A stretch of 64,000 nucleotides of DNA from Carya illinoinensis (lineage: Eukaryota > Streptophyta > Magnoliopsida > Fagales > Juglandaceae). The stretch spans positions 558,001-622,000 of the forward strand of contig NC_056765.1 of assembly GCF_018687715.1 (NCBI RefSeq), given 5' to 3'. Below are positions 32,719-46,300 of this stretch, one piece after another (within the stretch, counting starts at the first letter, position 1; each line of letters starts with the position of its first letter). The notes under the pieces are model-generated. The model worked only from the letters and a program-made list of their open reading frames with translations. It was not told where the DNA came from and made no database searches. Position numbers and translations under genes: made by a program.

Positions 32719-35700
32719 ATGTTTGATTGGAACGATGTAGAGGTAACCCAATTTCTCAATTTTCCTCAATTTTTTGTTTTAAATTATGTTATTCTATCCG
32801 GCGGTTAGATTGAAGTTTGGCAATTAATAGTTTGGTGATGTGGATGTAAGATGATTTTCTGTGTACGAGAATTTGAGCTTAAAGATGTAAACTTGCTTTT
32901 TGGGTATTTTTAGATTGTTCTGCTCAAGTTGTGGAAGGATTTTTTTTTTTTTTTTTTCCTTCTATGTGTAAACTTTTTGTGGTATGTTTGGTAATAGAAT
33001 GCTGTAATCTATTTCGTCAAGGCTATAAAACATGTCTTGATGTTTTATCAAAAAGCTCACTGTTTGCGGAAACAATTAGGAAATTAATCGAAAAAATTTC
33101 CCTTTTTCTGAATTTCTCCTTACTGCTGCTGAAAATTTTGATTAGCAACAGCGGGAAAGCCCAATGGGTTTCTTTCATGTTCAAATTCTATTCTAAATGT
33201 AGTTGTAATTTAAACTTTAGTGCCCTCTTAGGCAGTAGATTTCGTAGAACAGGCTGAATGTGGGACATGTTTCAAAGGAATAGGGAATCAGGAAAGACTT
33301 GAAGTGGAATTGTTCTCTCTCTTGGAAATAGAATCTCAATTTCACTTGAGTTTAAAAGTATTCACGACTTTTTTTCAGATTCAAATGGTACTTCAATGTG
33401 AAAAATAGGAGTTGAAGTTAGTTTGTGTGGTGCAGGGAATAGTTCATGGATGGAGTGAAAGAAAGCGACATGAAGGAACACGGACGGGGCTGGACTGGGC
33501 AAATAGAATTTTTGAAAGTGCTATTCTTATATGCAGAGTCTTATTAGTCATATAAAAAAACTTCCACTATGGACTACTGCTCTAAGTGGAGTCATAGTTT
33601 TGGTGTTCTATGATTTAACTGGAAGATTAAAGCGTTTGTTAAGCTTTGGACAGTAATATTGAAAAGATGAGACCAAAATGGAGCTGGTAACTTGTTAGTG
33701 AAGTCTACAGCTCGTTAACATGGAGGCTTGGCATCAAATACCACCTTCATCAGAATGCAGATTTTATGGGAATGAGGCCCATTCTCCTGTAATCAAGAGA
33801 AAGATGAGTTGATTAACCCTGGTTATGTCGTTGCTATGGAAAATTGTGTCGCATGGTTAACTTGCTGCACTGCCTGGTTTGGATAGCGAGTTGAGATGAG
33901 ATGAGTTAGAAATGGTTCGAGTTAAAATGTTTTATGAGATTTTGGAAAAGGAAAAAGAAAAATTTGAATAAAAATATTATAAAATTAAAATATTGTTAGA
34001 ATATAATTTTTTAATATTATTTTTGTTTTGAGATATGAAAAAGTTAGATTGTTTTTTGTGTTTTGTTTGGAAGTTGGGGAAAGTTGTAATAATTAGGTAA
34101 TGATTAGATGAAAAAATTGAAATTTTGAAATTGAAAAGTGTTTGTGTTTGTGGTGTTTGGATATTGAGATGAGATGAAATGAAATGAGATGAGATGGAAG
34201 CATCTCTCTATCCAAACCAGGCCTAAATTCCAAATCCTTTTGGTTTAGCAGTGATGAGGAATAGTTGCTGATTCTATCTCCCAAAGGGGGAGACTGGAGT
34301 TGTTTAGTCATATCATTTTCAGTTGAACGATAGGGCGACTGCTTCCTATTGTGTCAGATTATGGCCTGAATGAGGGATTTTCTAAGGATAGATTATTATT
34401 CAATTCATGTTGGTAGCATCTTTTTGCAGAAGGAAAGAACTTCAGAGAGTTTTATCACACTTAATCTTACCTATCAAAAAGAGAAGTTTTATCTAACTCT
34501 AGACAGGTTAAAGGGTCACAGTATGCCACTGCAAACAAAACTTTTCTCTGCTTTGAGAATGCCCTAGAGAAATTATCTGCTGATAGACACCAAAAGTGAA
34601 AGATGTTACTATCATATAATAGATGCTTGATACTGCATGTCAATTTGTGACAATCATTTTGTGCATATATTGCAAATACATTTCTAATTGAGAAATAGGT
34701 CATTGCAAAAAACGGATTTCATTCTTAAAAGTTCAATTTGCCATGTCACATGCAAGTTTAAAAGCGATGGCATTAGCTGCAGTCGGGGTTTCTCTTTCTA
34801 GCTACAGTCCCATTTGGCACAATGGAGTTGCAGTTATGTTTGTCATGTAAGTGCATGTTTGGGATTGCGGTGGAAAATATAGCTTATAACTTTAGGACTT
34901 ATAACTTATAACTTAAGTAATAAGCTCTACTATTGAAAAGTTATTTAGTATTTGGTAACCATATGTTTAAAACACTTTCAAACATGTTACGTTTGTTCGG
35001 AAACAAATTAAAAAAGTACTTTCTAAGTTAGAAATGACGATTATTTGAATTTTCAAAGATTATGATCATATCCTTGAAAGTTTGAAAGTTGTAATTATCT
35101 TAAAATTGTATGAATATTTTTGTCCATTGACAGTCTTTTTGAAATGATGTTTTTCATCAAACATACTTTTTAGTTTATTTGAGATTAAAAGTACTTTAAT
35201 ATGTAACAACCAAACGACCTAATTTTTTCATTAAAGAGCTTTAAGAATATTTAAGTACTTTTTAAAATTCCTAACACAACCCCAAACAGGCCCCAAGTCA
35301 TTTAGAATAAACATTGGTTTTTTTGCTTGCTTTTCTTTTTTTCTTGCAAAATATACCACCAAGCTTTACGAGGTTGCATAAGTTTTATTAATTCTTTAGA
35401 CACACATACTATGAACTGCTCACAGATGTTTTATGTCGTTAGATAACATTGTTATTTTGTAGTGATGCTTAAAAGAACTTATAATTTCAGCTTGATATGA
35501 TATGGGGTGAGGGTGGCGAGAGTGGTGACCACATTGTACCTTATCCTGAGGCAAGCCAAGATTATCATGACAAAAAGGTCTGCAACCAACAAGCTGCTGA
35601 CATCAAACCTAGTGAGCAGAGGACTGCTGGGGCAACAATTGCTTTGCATGGAAGAAGGCTGGAGAGTGGTTCTGACCTTGACACCAATGCCAATAATGCT

Positions 35701-38700
35701 TCAGTATTCAGCGCAGACTCCTGGCCTGATTTGTCTTTGTCCAATGCTGCCAAAACTGATCAGGATTCCATGGGTGCTGAAGTATCTAACAACCTAATTG
35801 GTATAAGCAAATATAAATCATCAAGAGGTGGTGAAATTGTTTATTATTCAAATAAAGTGCGTTTGTATAGTGCATGTTTTCACTTATCAGAAAAACTATG
35901 GTTGCATGGATGTATGTGTGTACCCTGAGCAGTTGAAGGGACAGTTATTTTGATTTATTTATTTCTAATGTGGTTCGTTTGAAAGCAGATGCTGAAATCT
36001 TTCAAAATACCCATGAAGATAGAGAGCAAGGTGATTTTGTTGACTATGAATGGGCTAACATCGGAAGCTTTGACGATTTTGATCGAATCTTCAGGTAATT
36101 GAAGATGGCTATATCTCACACAATCATATTAGACCTGTAACAGTAATGAAGCATCACCTTGACGGCATTCTGATATTTAATCTTGGTATCCATGGGATAA
36201 TAAAGCTTAATAAAAAGAATTTCATTTTCTTCTCCTTTCCTTTCAGAACTTTAACATGCTGCAGAAATTTATTTTCCCCAATTTTGTAACTGCTGTTTCT
36301 GTTTGTTGGAGTTTGTAACAACGTGTCTTAAGCTTAAGAAGCAACTAATCGACAAAAATTTTAGATTGATGTGTGTTATGAGCTTGGTTTAACTGTAAAA
36401 GGACTCTCTCCATCCATTCCTTTTCTTTAGTACTACCTTCCTTGGTTTTCCATTTTATTTATTTATTTATTTATTTTCTTTCTTCTCTTATATACTATGG
36501 TATCCATCTGACTCAATATCCTCACAAGTAATGATTTTGCAGCAATGATGACCCAATATTTGGCCATTCAAGTATTGGTAATGATGATGCTCTATGGTCT
36601 TCTTCGAAGGATGTAGCTAACAGCCCAGTAAAAAATTTCCCAATGTCTGTGGACTCAACAAGTTTGGAGTCGGAAGAACTAAGAAACTCATCTGAGCAAT
36701 TGGAAAGTAAATCAAAATATTTGATACATGAGGATGGGTCATTGCCCTTTGGATGCGTGAAATCTGAAGATGCCGCACTGCACGATTTAAAGAATGCACA
36801 TGCTATGTCGGATCCCATGGAGTATACTGGAAATAAAAGGATGCCCATGGTGAAGAAGCGGGTATTAAAAATTATTCTGCAGTGCGAAATGCTTTCCACT
36901 TAAACAAGTGGACCACAGAAATCACATTAGTTTTGTTTGTCCCTTGCAGATAGATATGGACATGGTGGAGAAAACCTCTGCAGCAACCTGTTGCCTAGCT
37001 GCTGAAAATGTTGTGAACACCAATGAGTTTACAGATAAGGTAACACTTTCAAATACATCTAATAGGGTGGTCCACAAAATAATACCGACAGTAAGGAAAC
37101 TAAGCCAATTTTGTTAGAGAGTTCTTTTATTTGAAGGCCTGTGTGGAGGAACCAAATGCTTAGACAAGTACAACTTTGGATTGGGGTAGCTTTGGGTATG
37201 CCCCCCTGGCTCCTTACATGCCAGAATCCTTTAGAAATACAAAGAGATAGGAATGGCTGCCCCCGCTGCAGTCTGATTTGTTGATACCCCCATGTCTAAT
37301 GACTCTGTTTACTGTATCTAAGGATTCATGGCGCAAGAGTGCCCTCAATTGTTCCAGAAATAATGCACATGGATCTTCTAACTTGGAGAGTGTACCGGGC
37401 TCATGGTTTTTTGAAACTTATGCCTCTATGATTTATTGAACCTTATGCTTATACTTTTTTTTTTTTTAATTTATTTATTTTTTTATGTCGGGGAACCTCT
37501 CCAAGGCAAGGCCCTTTGGACCTACCCCTGCAGGGTAAACGCTGGTACCGTGCACCGCACCTTCGGAAGTTTCCCTACACATAACTGGTTAAATATATGG
37601 CTTTTCACCAGGGGGTATGGCCCCAAAGGATTGTTTACACCCATGAGGTGTTGAACCTTGGACCTTGAAGGGAATGAGATCCCAACACCAAGGCCTTCAC
37701 CACTTGGGCCAACCCCTTGGGGTTTATGCTTATACTTAACCGGGGGTAAAGGGAAATTTATGCTTGTTTGTGAAAATATAATATCCTATATGATTTATTG
37801 AACCTTTGATGCAGTTTACTTCGTAGTCTCTAGATCTTTCCTTCTCTAGTAGTCGTGTTGCTAATGTATAAAACTCATGTTTTATATTGCATCTTGTATT
37901 CTTCTTTGATGCGCCTGCACATTCCATTATATGTCTACTTATCATTCTAGTTTCTTATTCATACGGACAGGGTTCTAGGCAAACAAAATCGTTGAAATGT
38001 CGGAGAAAGTCAGGAAAAAATGAGGGGAAGACATTATCACATTTGTATGGTACCTGGTCTCCCTCGAGAAACCCATCCAGAAAATTCGAGAGCCAATTGG
38101 CTCCCTCCATGCTTCACTCTCCTCCCTCTTCGATGCTCGGACAACAGAGGCAGCTTCCAGGGCCTGAGTCATTGCAGTACGGGCATGTTGTCAATCCATT
38201 TGTGGCTCCATCAGCATACGGGAATCTCATGAATCATCCTGCCATACCTGTGCATGCTCACATTCAGCCTATGGAACAGAATCACCAACCTTTGCTTTCG
38301 GGTTATGATGGTACTCCAGGGTGTGCAAATGCTGTGAGCAAGTCAGTGAACACCCATGTGAAACCTCTGACCATGACACCTCAGGAAAAAATTGAAAAAC
38401 TAAGGAGGCGGCAGCAGATTCAGGCCATGCTTGCCATTCAGAAACAACAGCAACAATTCAGTCATCAAGTCCCTAATACCAATAATTCCATCACTCAAAG
38501 ATGTCTCCATGAAAGCCAAACTCAGCACTTTGAGGAAGCTGATCTTGAAGTGGAAGATATAAGCACTACTATGGATCCAAACTCACCTGTCGAACAAGAT
38601 GATTCCAATACAGTCTCTGCAGCGCTTGATGATTATTCGGTGGACAGAATACTTTACAAGCTTCAGGATACCATTTCAAAGGTAAGGTTGACTTGTGGTT

Positions 38701-39992
38701 GAATTAGTTTCCTCATAAACTAAGTTGGACTGCTACAAACTTATGATACCAATGTTTTGCAGCAGTTGGACATGAAATTAAGACTTTGTATACGGGATAG
38801 CATGTTCCGGTTGGCTCAAAGTGCAATGCAGAGGCATTATGCTAGCGATACAAGCAGTAATAACAAGAGTAGCAGGGATGAAGATGAAGTTATTGCAGAA
38901 GATGCAACCAATAGTACTAACAGGTTAGTACACCAAGTACAGTTTTTTTTCTTACAACAAGGAACCCTTGAGACCATGTAAACGCCACATGTCTTTCACG
39001 GAGGGGATATCTCTCCTAGAAACTGTTTATACGTAAGTGTGGATCAAGGTCCTCTCAAGTTCTTGCTTGGACTTAAAAAGAGCCTTAAGTGAGAAGGAAA
39101 TAGATGTATAAAATAAGTCTCACAATATATATTACTCATTTAATATTGCTCGAAATATGGGTAACAATAATGATGTTGGGCATCAAGTTCAGGCTAAAAC
39201 TTTAGGGGATTTTTTTTCCCCAGTATTTGAACCCTTAGGTTTGGGAAGAGCATACCCTAAGACCAAGACACTTACCGCTTGAGTCAACCCTTAGGCATCC
39301 CAAGATAGTTATCATGATCAATGATCTTTAAACTGGAAATTTGGACAAACTACTTTTCTTTTACATACACGGAAATAGTTAAATTCAATTATCATGAACT
39401 TATCCGTTGGAAAATATTGTTGAAACTAGACAAGTGATGGCCTACAGATTTATATTAAAAACCAAATAGTTTGCTGCTGCATTACCGCATTTGTTACAAA
39501 GTTCATCTGCGTCCTTTTGGGTTGGATGCCTTAAAAGAGTATCAAAATTATATTTGAGTCATAAGATGCAGCTACAACCTTTTCGTTTTAGATTCCCAAC
39601 GTATTATTGCTTTCCTCAGTTGAACTATATGGTATTGCAGGTATTCAGGGTTGCCTGACGTGGAAACAGTGACCAATCCCATAGACCGAACCCTGGCTCA
39701 TTTGCTCTTTCATAGCCCTCTGGAATCACCAGGAAAACTTCCTGATACACCTGAGTCACCTAAGCTGATTCCATGGGAACAAAAAGTACCAGGCTTAGTA
39801 AACTTGTCGATAGGGTGCTTGCCAGAGTGTACAAAAAGTAAAGAAAACTTTCCTAACCAAGGAGCTACGAATCCTTGCACATTGTCTGAGCCCCATCAGC
39901 TCAAGAACAGCCCTTGCACAAACACTTTAGAGAATGCTTCAAACATTGAGCCTGCAGATGGTGGAACTATGGCGGTTGAAGCCTCTAAATGA
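32719..39992 (+). CDS. LNK2: LNK2, night light-inducible and clock-regulated protein 2
   Basis: Clock co-activator. LNK proteins work in the nucleus with RVE8-type MYB factors to activate evening-phased genes (family knowledge). Coding exons are 32719-32742, 35491-35827, 35989-36094, 36543-36861, 36950-37039, 37971-38681, 38763-38923 and 39641-39992. All junctions are GT..AG, in phase, giving 699 aa. Landmarks are MFDWNDVE in exon 1, MIWGEGGESGDH, SWPDLSLSNAAKTDQDSMG, NIGSFDDFDRIF, NDDPIFGH, KCRRKSGKNEGKTLSHLYG, LTMTPQEKIEKLRRRQQIQA, LRLCIRDSMFRLAQSAMQRH and NPIDRTLAHLLFH. The end of exon 2 is the least certain junction (frame also open past 35827). Intron 1 (2.7 kb) holds two MITEs, introns 5 and 7 hold SINEs, and exon 7 has a NAGNAG acceptor. 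Confidence 0.93.
33872..34222. mobile_element. MITE in LNK2 intron 1 ('gagatgag' family)
   Basis: Inverted ends gcctggtttggatagcgag and ctctctatccaaaccaggc bound 351 bp. Subterminal gagatgagatgag repeats are present at both sides, and the core contains aaatattgttagaatataa and gttagattgttttttgt. The same core words appear at 11246-11810 and, inverted, at 42576-42936. Confidence 0.75.
34853..35292. mobile_element. MITE in LNK2 intron 1, second family
   Basis: The left end gcatgtttgggattgcgg and the reverse complement of the right end, ggcctgtttggggttgtg, form terminal inverted repeats of about 18 bp. The interior is AT-rich and non-coding, with paired aagtactttttaa-type arms. No clear target duplication was found. 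Confidence 0.6.
37457..37723 (-). mobile_element. SINE in LNK2 intron 5, with 14-bp target duplication
   Basis: Read on the minus strand from 37723, the element starts aaccccaaggggttggccca and has an A-box-like tggcccaagtgg. A B-box-like aggttcaacacc follows about 60 bp on, and the element ends in A-rich sequence (plus-strand T run at 37457-37467). Perfect 14-bp direct repeats ttatgcttatactt flank it at 37443-37456 and 37724-37737. Internal Pol III boxes, A-tail and long target duplication define a tRNA-derived SINE. Perfect flanks suggest a fairly recent insertion. Confidence 0.88.
39205..39292 (-). mobile_element. SINE head fragment in LNK2 intron 7
   Basis: On the minus strand, agggttgactcaagcggtaa carries an A-box-like motif, and about 45 bp on, taagggttcaaatact carries a B-box-like motif. 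The layout resembles the head of tRNA-derived plant SINEs such as the one in intron 5. No target duplication or tail was confirmed, so it is a partial or old copy. Confidence 0.5.
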
Positions 39993-42900
39993 ATGGAGAT
40001 ATTTTTTAAAACTTCATGAGGATAATTCCTACCTTTATGTCTTCCATGCCTATTGATGTGTTCCAGGCATAATTTATACTGATTTACTGATAACGGCACT
40101 GTCACTTCCATTGTCAGCATACTGAATATCTATCGAGTAGTATGTACAAACTAGTTAGTCTATGTTCTCTCCAAAGTTAAACCGGTCTGCATGATTGCAT
40201 CCTTAAAAAACCAACGGTGATGATTACCATGTGTGACTGAATATGTAATATTGTCTGTTGAATGAAAGGGTGAACCTAACTAATGCCTGCGACTCTTGGC
40301 AGTTAAACTAGCTCTGAATTAAATTTCACGTACTTTATTATGAAATGGTGCACTGTCTGTTTGTGTAATGTGATGCTTCCATTGGAAAGTGTGCGATACC
40401 TCCTCCTACACTATATCGTGCAATTGCATCAGATTCTAGCATCCGAGAGAGCCGGAAAGCAATTAAGAATAGTGTGTTAATTATGTGTACCACAATTTGA
40501 TCAATCACTTAAAGCTAAAATGTGAATTAACAATGAAGATAACATGCACTTACATGGATAATGCAACTGGAAAATCAAGTTCCTAGTTCCTCAAGGAGCT
40601 AGGCTCACTAATTCCTTATGTTCAACACCCAAGCAGCAGCTTAGCATATTGTTGCACTAGCCTCGCAATTCTACGTTTATAAACATGCTGCACAAAACTT
40701 TCTCCATATCTTAAGAGTCTTCAATCATATCTTCATTTCTAATTCCCCCATCAACGAAAACAACTTTAGGCACACGATATCGAAATGAAAATCTCTTTTG
40801 ACCCGTTTTGCTTCTTTGCCAAGGAACGAAACGTAATTAAGGAAAGCTAGCCCCCCTCCCCCAACAAAGAAAAAAAAAAGTACAGAAAACAAGAAGAAAA
40901 AAAAGGAGAAAAGGTCGAAGATTTACTTCACCATTTTTCTCTTTCATTGTCCTCCGTTCGGGGTAGGATTTGTTGCCGAAAAAGGAACGGAAGTGAGGGA
41001 GAGCGAGGTAATACCTGTAACTCTCTACGCTCTCTTGATTTGCATATATAGCTCGTCAAGAACCTCCCCGTCACCCATTTTGTCTCTGTGTCTGGGCCAA
41101 TTCAATGGTAAGGCAATTGCCTCAGCCCTACCTATGTAAGGCTGCCAAAATTAAAAAAATAAGGTATTTTAATTTTTTTTTTAAATAAAAATCATTTTAT
41201 TAAATAAAATTTTAAATAATTTTAATATTTTTCAATGTGTGCAACGTCCCATAATACTAAATTTGATATTTAATATAATAAATTATTTATATTTTAAATA
41301 TTTTTTAAAATCTTGCTAAATTGAGATACAAAATTTATATTGAAGCATCATTTTAAGTTATTGTATTAAATATAAATTTAAAAAGACTTTATTTAAAGAT
41401 TTTAAATAAAATCTAATTTTGTTAAAAATTTTAAAAATATTTCGTATAATAATTTATATTTTATTATATTATAATTATAAATGATTAATTTAAATTTCAC
41501 CTTAAGCTTTAGATTGTATTGAGCCGCCCCTGCTCTGTGTGTACATGTTTGGTGGCACTCAAGCAGGGAGTTAGTGACGTTCCCGGTGCACAAGATGACG
41601 TACACTCGCTGCTATCTCCCTAACTGAGTGACGGGTAGTATAAATATGAAATGATTCGTTTCTTGGTTTTCAATTTTCACCATCACCATTTTCTTTTCAT
41701 TTAATTTCTCTCATTTTTTTTCCATTATTTTGAGTACTTACATTTCAAGAAAACTAATTTTTAATTAAGATTATAAGAACAGTCGAATTTATCAATGTGT
41801 TATAATTTTATTCATAATCGTTGGTTATAATTTTCTCTTTATCAAATTTTATTTTCTTCTTTTTATGTTTTATCATTTCTTCATTTTTATTTCAGTACAT
41901 ATTTTTCAAGTTGTAAGATGGTTTTTGTGATGGAGTTGGTCCTTTTGTTTCTCAACCTCGCGTTGAAGGTGGTGCCAGGGCTGCTTTGAGTCCTTCGACA
42001 ACTGGGAGGACCTGGAAAATTGCAGTGGGCTGGTGTCATTTTATGCTCGGACAGCTCGCTTGCTCTGGCTTAATAGATATAGAGCATCGATGATTATCAT
42101 TTACCAATCCTATTTTAGCCTCCAAATGATTCCCAGCTTGTGGGTCCCCTGGTTTCCTCAAGGGAGGTTGGAAATAAGGCAAACTGTTGTTAAGAAATAA
42201 CGAATCAGTATGGTGGCTCTTCACAAACCAGGAAACGGGCTATATTCCATTTCCTCCTTTGTTTCATGATCTTTTAGCATATTCATTCCCATTCCCCTAC
42301 ATTGGAACTGCAACTTTTCCCAGTCTCTTCCCAGCATTAATATATTCTCTACATTCCGCACAATCCAATCTAAATTTCATTTCTCCCTGCCCACTTCTTC
42401 CCACACTAGTTTTCTGAACAGCCTGAAACTTGAACATGGGAAATGTCTGTCAATAATTACCAATCATGACAATAATGATACAGAAATCAGCAGATGCAAA
42501 TGGTCAAGGAGAAACTCTTTAAAGCATGACAGCATGTAAATATGAGAAGTTAAGACGATTCTGTTAAGTGCATCAGGGATGTTTGGTAATGTTTTTCATC
42601 CTATAGTATCTCGTCTCATCTCATTTTCTTTTCAAAGATCACTCAAACAAAAATAATTTCAAACTAATCATTACGACCTTTTAAAACTAATTATTACAAC
42701 TTTCTCAAACTTTTAAACAAATGACAAAATATAATTCAACCTTTTCAAATCTTAAAACAAATATAATATTAAAAATTATATTCTAACAATATTTTTACTT
42801 TATAATATTTTTATTCAAAATTTTCTCTCTTCTTTTTCAAAACCCCATAAAACATCATAACTCAAACCATTTTACTACTATTTATAAACCATTTCACTAC

Positions 42901-43386
42901 TATTCATAGATTTCTCATCTCATCTCATTCCAGGGCGACTAATAATGAGGAGAAAACCAAGCTCCTTAGGTCCTCCGCACACATCTCATACTTCTAAACA
43001 TCAGCTTTGTAAGGTCAGTAAAGTACAACAGAAAATTAAGATGCATGATCATTTCTCAGTTTCTTTTATAGTAATAGTACCAACAGTAATGTCAACATCC
43101 AATGCAACAAGATCCCATGCCATTATGAAGAAAGTTGCACTTTTAATGTACATATCAGCCACTTGATACAGTTGCCATGTCTAAAAGTGCTAAAAGAAAC
43201 ATATATAGATATTCATTTATTTTCTTGTACTGGAATTTCCAATTTCAAAGTTGGAGCTTTTCCTTCATTAACAAAGTATGTATTAAACTAGCAATTTCAC
43301 AGTAGAATCCAGGCACAGCCATTTACTAGATGTGATTAAAAATTAAACACCTACCCAACAAATGACAAAAATAGTGGGAGCGAAAC
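39993..43386. other. Intergenic region between convergent LNK2 and eIF2B-beta
   Basis: This includes the 3' UTRs of both genes. At 41100-41540 a very AT-rich block is bordered by gcaattgcctcagccc-like and gagccgcccctg-like ends and may be a decayed transposon. A MITE lies at 42576-42936. Short frames at 42187-42417 and 42945-43166 have no support as genes. Confidence 0.5.
42576..42936. mobile_element. MITE of the 'gagatgag' family, inverted orientation
   Basis: It begins near gggatgtttggtaatg with ctcgtctcatctcat close behind. It passes through tatattctaacaatattttt and actactattcatag, and ends with ctcatctcatctcattccag. The core is the reverse complement of the core at 33872-34222. Confidence 0.65.
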
Positions 43387-46300
43387 TCAATTCCCTGTAG
43401 GCCTTTGTTGTACCACCAAATCATCAGTAGAGTAATAATCAGCAATGAGGCGATACATGTATGATGGATTGTGCCCTCCTCTGTGAAGGGAAGTCAGGAG
43501 TAATTTACAAATTGTCACAGTTACAGCAATAGAAAGAATATGAAATCATTAAAATATTAGCTAAAAGGGACATCCATGCATCAGAACAAAGACATTAGAA
43601 AACATTCCATAATAGAGTGAAGAAGATGTCTTTTTGCTGAATGCCAGAATAGATAATAATTCCAGTGAATCTTTTCTTTTACGATATTTTATAAAGCATT
43701 CAAAGTTTCTTCGGCTTGTCTTTTAAGCCATAAACTCATGTAACAGATGTCAAAGCTTTATTTCTCTCTTACCTCTTTTTATGGGTTTTCCGGGTGCTTT
43801 GTTTTTAATGGGACGGGGAGTCCTCAAAATTCAGATGAACTTACGTGTCAGTAATAAAAAGGCTAACGAGTTTTGGTGGCACGTAATCAAATGTCGGATT
43901 GACCACATGAAGTAGAGAAGAAGTGCCACTTCCAAAATCCAGGCAATCTGAGAAATCTCCAAAATCCAGCAGCTCAGAAGGGGATCTCAGCTCATTTAAC
44001 AAGACCTCAGGATTGTGTGGATACAGTGGGCACAACTGTCAAGTGGTCAAAACAGCATTTCCCAAAAGTACCATGAGTAATCACGGGACTAAAACAATAA
44101 CAACAGTTTCAAGAAATGAGATAAAAATTTTAAAGGTTTTCACTTGCTAATATTAGAATGTCAGGAACTCATGCAAAACAAGCCTTGAGTACTCATTGAC
44201 CATCGAGTTACATGTTAACCAAATCAATCACAGAATTTCTATGCTTCTGCATTACATGCTAATGTTTAGGAAACTAGATTTCAGTCAGTAATCACTCTGT
44301 TTACTCACAACTCACATTAACCGATCCGTGCTTTGATCCAAACATGCAAAACAAAGTTGAACAGCTAATGATCACTCTATAGACATTGGCATAAAATTGA
44401 CTGGATAAACATATAGGCAACTAAAATAAGTTGATTCCAGAAGAATATATCATTGCTCACGGCTTTGGTCTTTCCGGTTAATTAATGAGCAAGAAAGATG
44501 ATATTTGGGTTCATATTTAAATATCCTTTGACTTGCAATAATTAGGTTCTGCAGAGAATGATTTTAGTTAGTTCATAAATTCCGTGCAGACTATTATTAT
44601 TATTATTATTATTATTTTTTTTTATGAAGATTATTACTATTCTGGAAGTACAGTCAACCAACGGTTCTGAGACATTTTTGTTTCTAAAAAAAATCCGTAA
44701 TAAAAAGTAAATCTTTAATACTCAAGTTAGATGATAAAGGGCCTAAACTTTGTATCATAATTCAGAAGTAGTATATTTCACTTTCATTACAAAAAAAAAA
44801 AAAATTCCATTTATACATCCAAATTCCAAACGGCAAGACCTGTGTAAACACAGCATCTTAATTTCCTTGCAAAGCATAGAAAAAGAACAAGAAATTTAGG
44901 AATGATACTTAACGAGACCTGTTGCTTATTTTTCATTAAAACCTAAAGGGCAAGTGGAGCTACTATTGTGCTCTAAAATACTTATAAAAAAAAGCTGCTG
45001 TTTTGCTAATTTACCTTGTGAATACCAGCAAGTACAACAAAAGGGACTGCATGCCTTTGAGCTGCAAGTGCAACCATATTCAACCCAACCGGTGCTATAA
45101 CCCCACCATTGGCCATGACAGCATGTGCTCCAACTATAACCTTAAGGAATTCCCATGTGAAACTAAGAGTCAGTCCAGGAAATCCGTTTCCCAATGAGGA
45201 AAAAATATTTAGAAAAGAAAAGCTTAAGATCATTAAAATACCATGTTCACCCTAGAAATCATGGCAAAGACTGCAGAATCAGTAATTAGGGTGGTTTGTA
45301 AACCTCTTGCGACCAATTCTTTTGCAAGAAGATGTCCCTGATACCTAATTGCAAACAAAGCAAGTGGAATTAAAAGAGAGGGTCAAAATTACACCAGCGA
45401 AACATAATTTCAATGCCTTGCAAACAAAGCTAGCCACTTGCACAAACCTTGGTGCACCCTCTGCAACAAACACCCGAAATGATCTTTGTTTCTCCTTTGC
45501 GGCGCAAAGAAATTCCAATACTGTTCTTGAACTTCCTAAAGTTAATATTACCTCACTGAAGAAAATGAAATTTTTAAGTAAAAAAAATAAAAATGCAAGA
45601 AATATTACAGAATGACAAAAAAATCTAGAAGTTAAACCCATAGAAAACAAAATTTCACACAGGCTGGTGTTCATAAGTCTATATTATCAGATGGGAGAAA
45701 ATAAAAAAGGCATAACTTCATGGAGGTGTAAGAGTGCTCTACAAATATGTCAGGCGTACCATGTAGAAGAAGAATATAGATTATGATAACAATCAAACAG
45801 CAGTGTTGATCCACAAAATAGCTGTTGCATGAGTCATTCAATTAGACAAACTGTGCTATTTGAGCTAGAGCTTACTTGTTGAGAAAAATGGAAAAAATCT
45901 AGAGGCACAACAAATTTACTTGTATTCGTTCAAGGAACATTACTTTTGATGAATGTGCTCTACTGCTTGCTCGGCAATCTGTTCATGGCAAGTGGCAATA
46001 TCTTGAATGAGTTCATTAACTGCTTCAATGACATCATACTTCAGCTTCCAAGTTCTTGAACTTCTATCAGCAGCTGCCAAGGAAAATAATTTATAAAGAA
46101 CAAAAATTCATCATTTTGAGATTTATTATGGAAACAGTGCTCCAACTTTCAGCACTACCACTTCCGTTGAAAGAAAACATCACTGCAAGAAATCAATTTC
46201 TTTCATTGACCGATTTCCAATCACAACTAGCCACATTTACCTTTCAAGAATATAGATACCATAACGGTAAAATCTTAACGAACATTGCGGGTTGAGTAAT

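Noticed and set aside
37660..37723. tRNA gene suggested by A- and B-box motifs
   Set aside because: No cloverleaf can be formed. The 14-bp target duplication and A-tail identify a SINE.
42187..42417. Frame of 76 codons between LNK2 and eIF2B-beta
   Set aside because: No motif, no splice context and no recognisable family; taken as chance.
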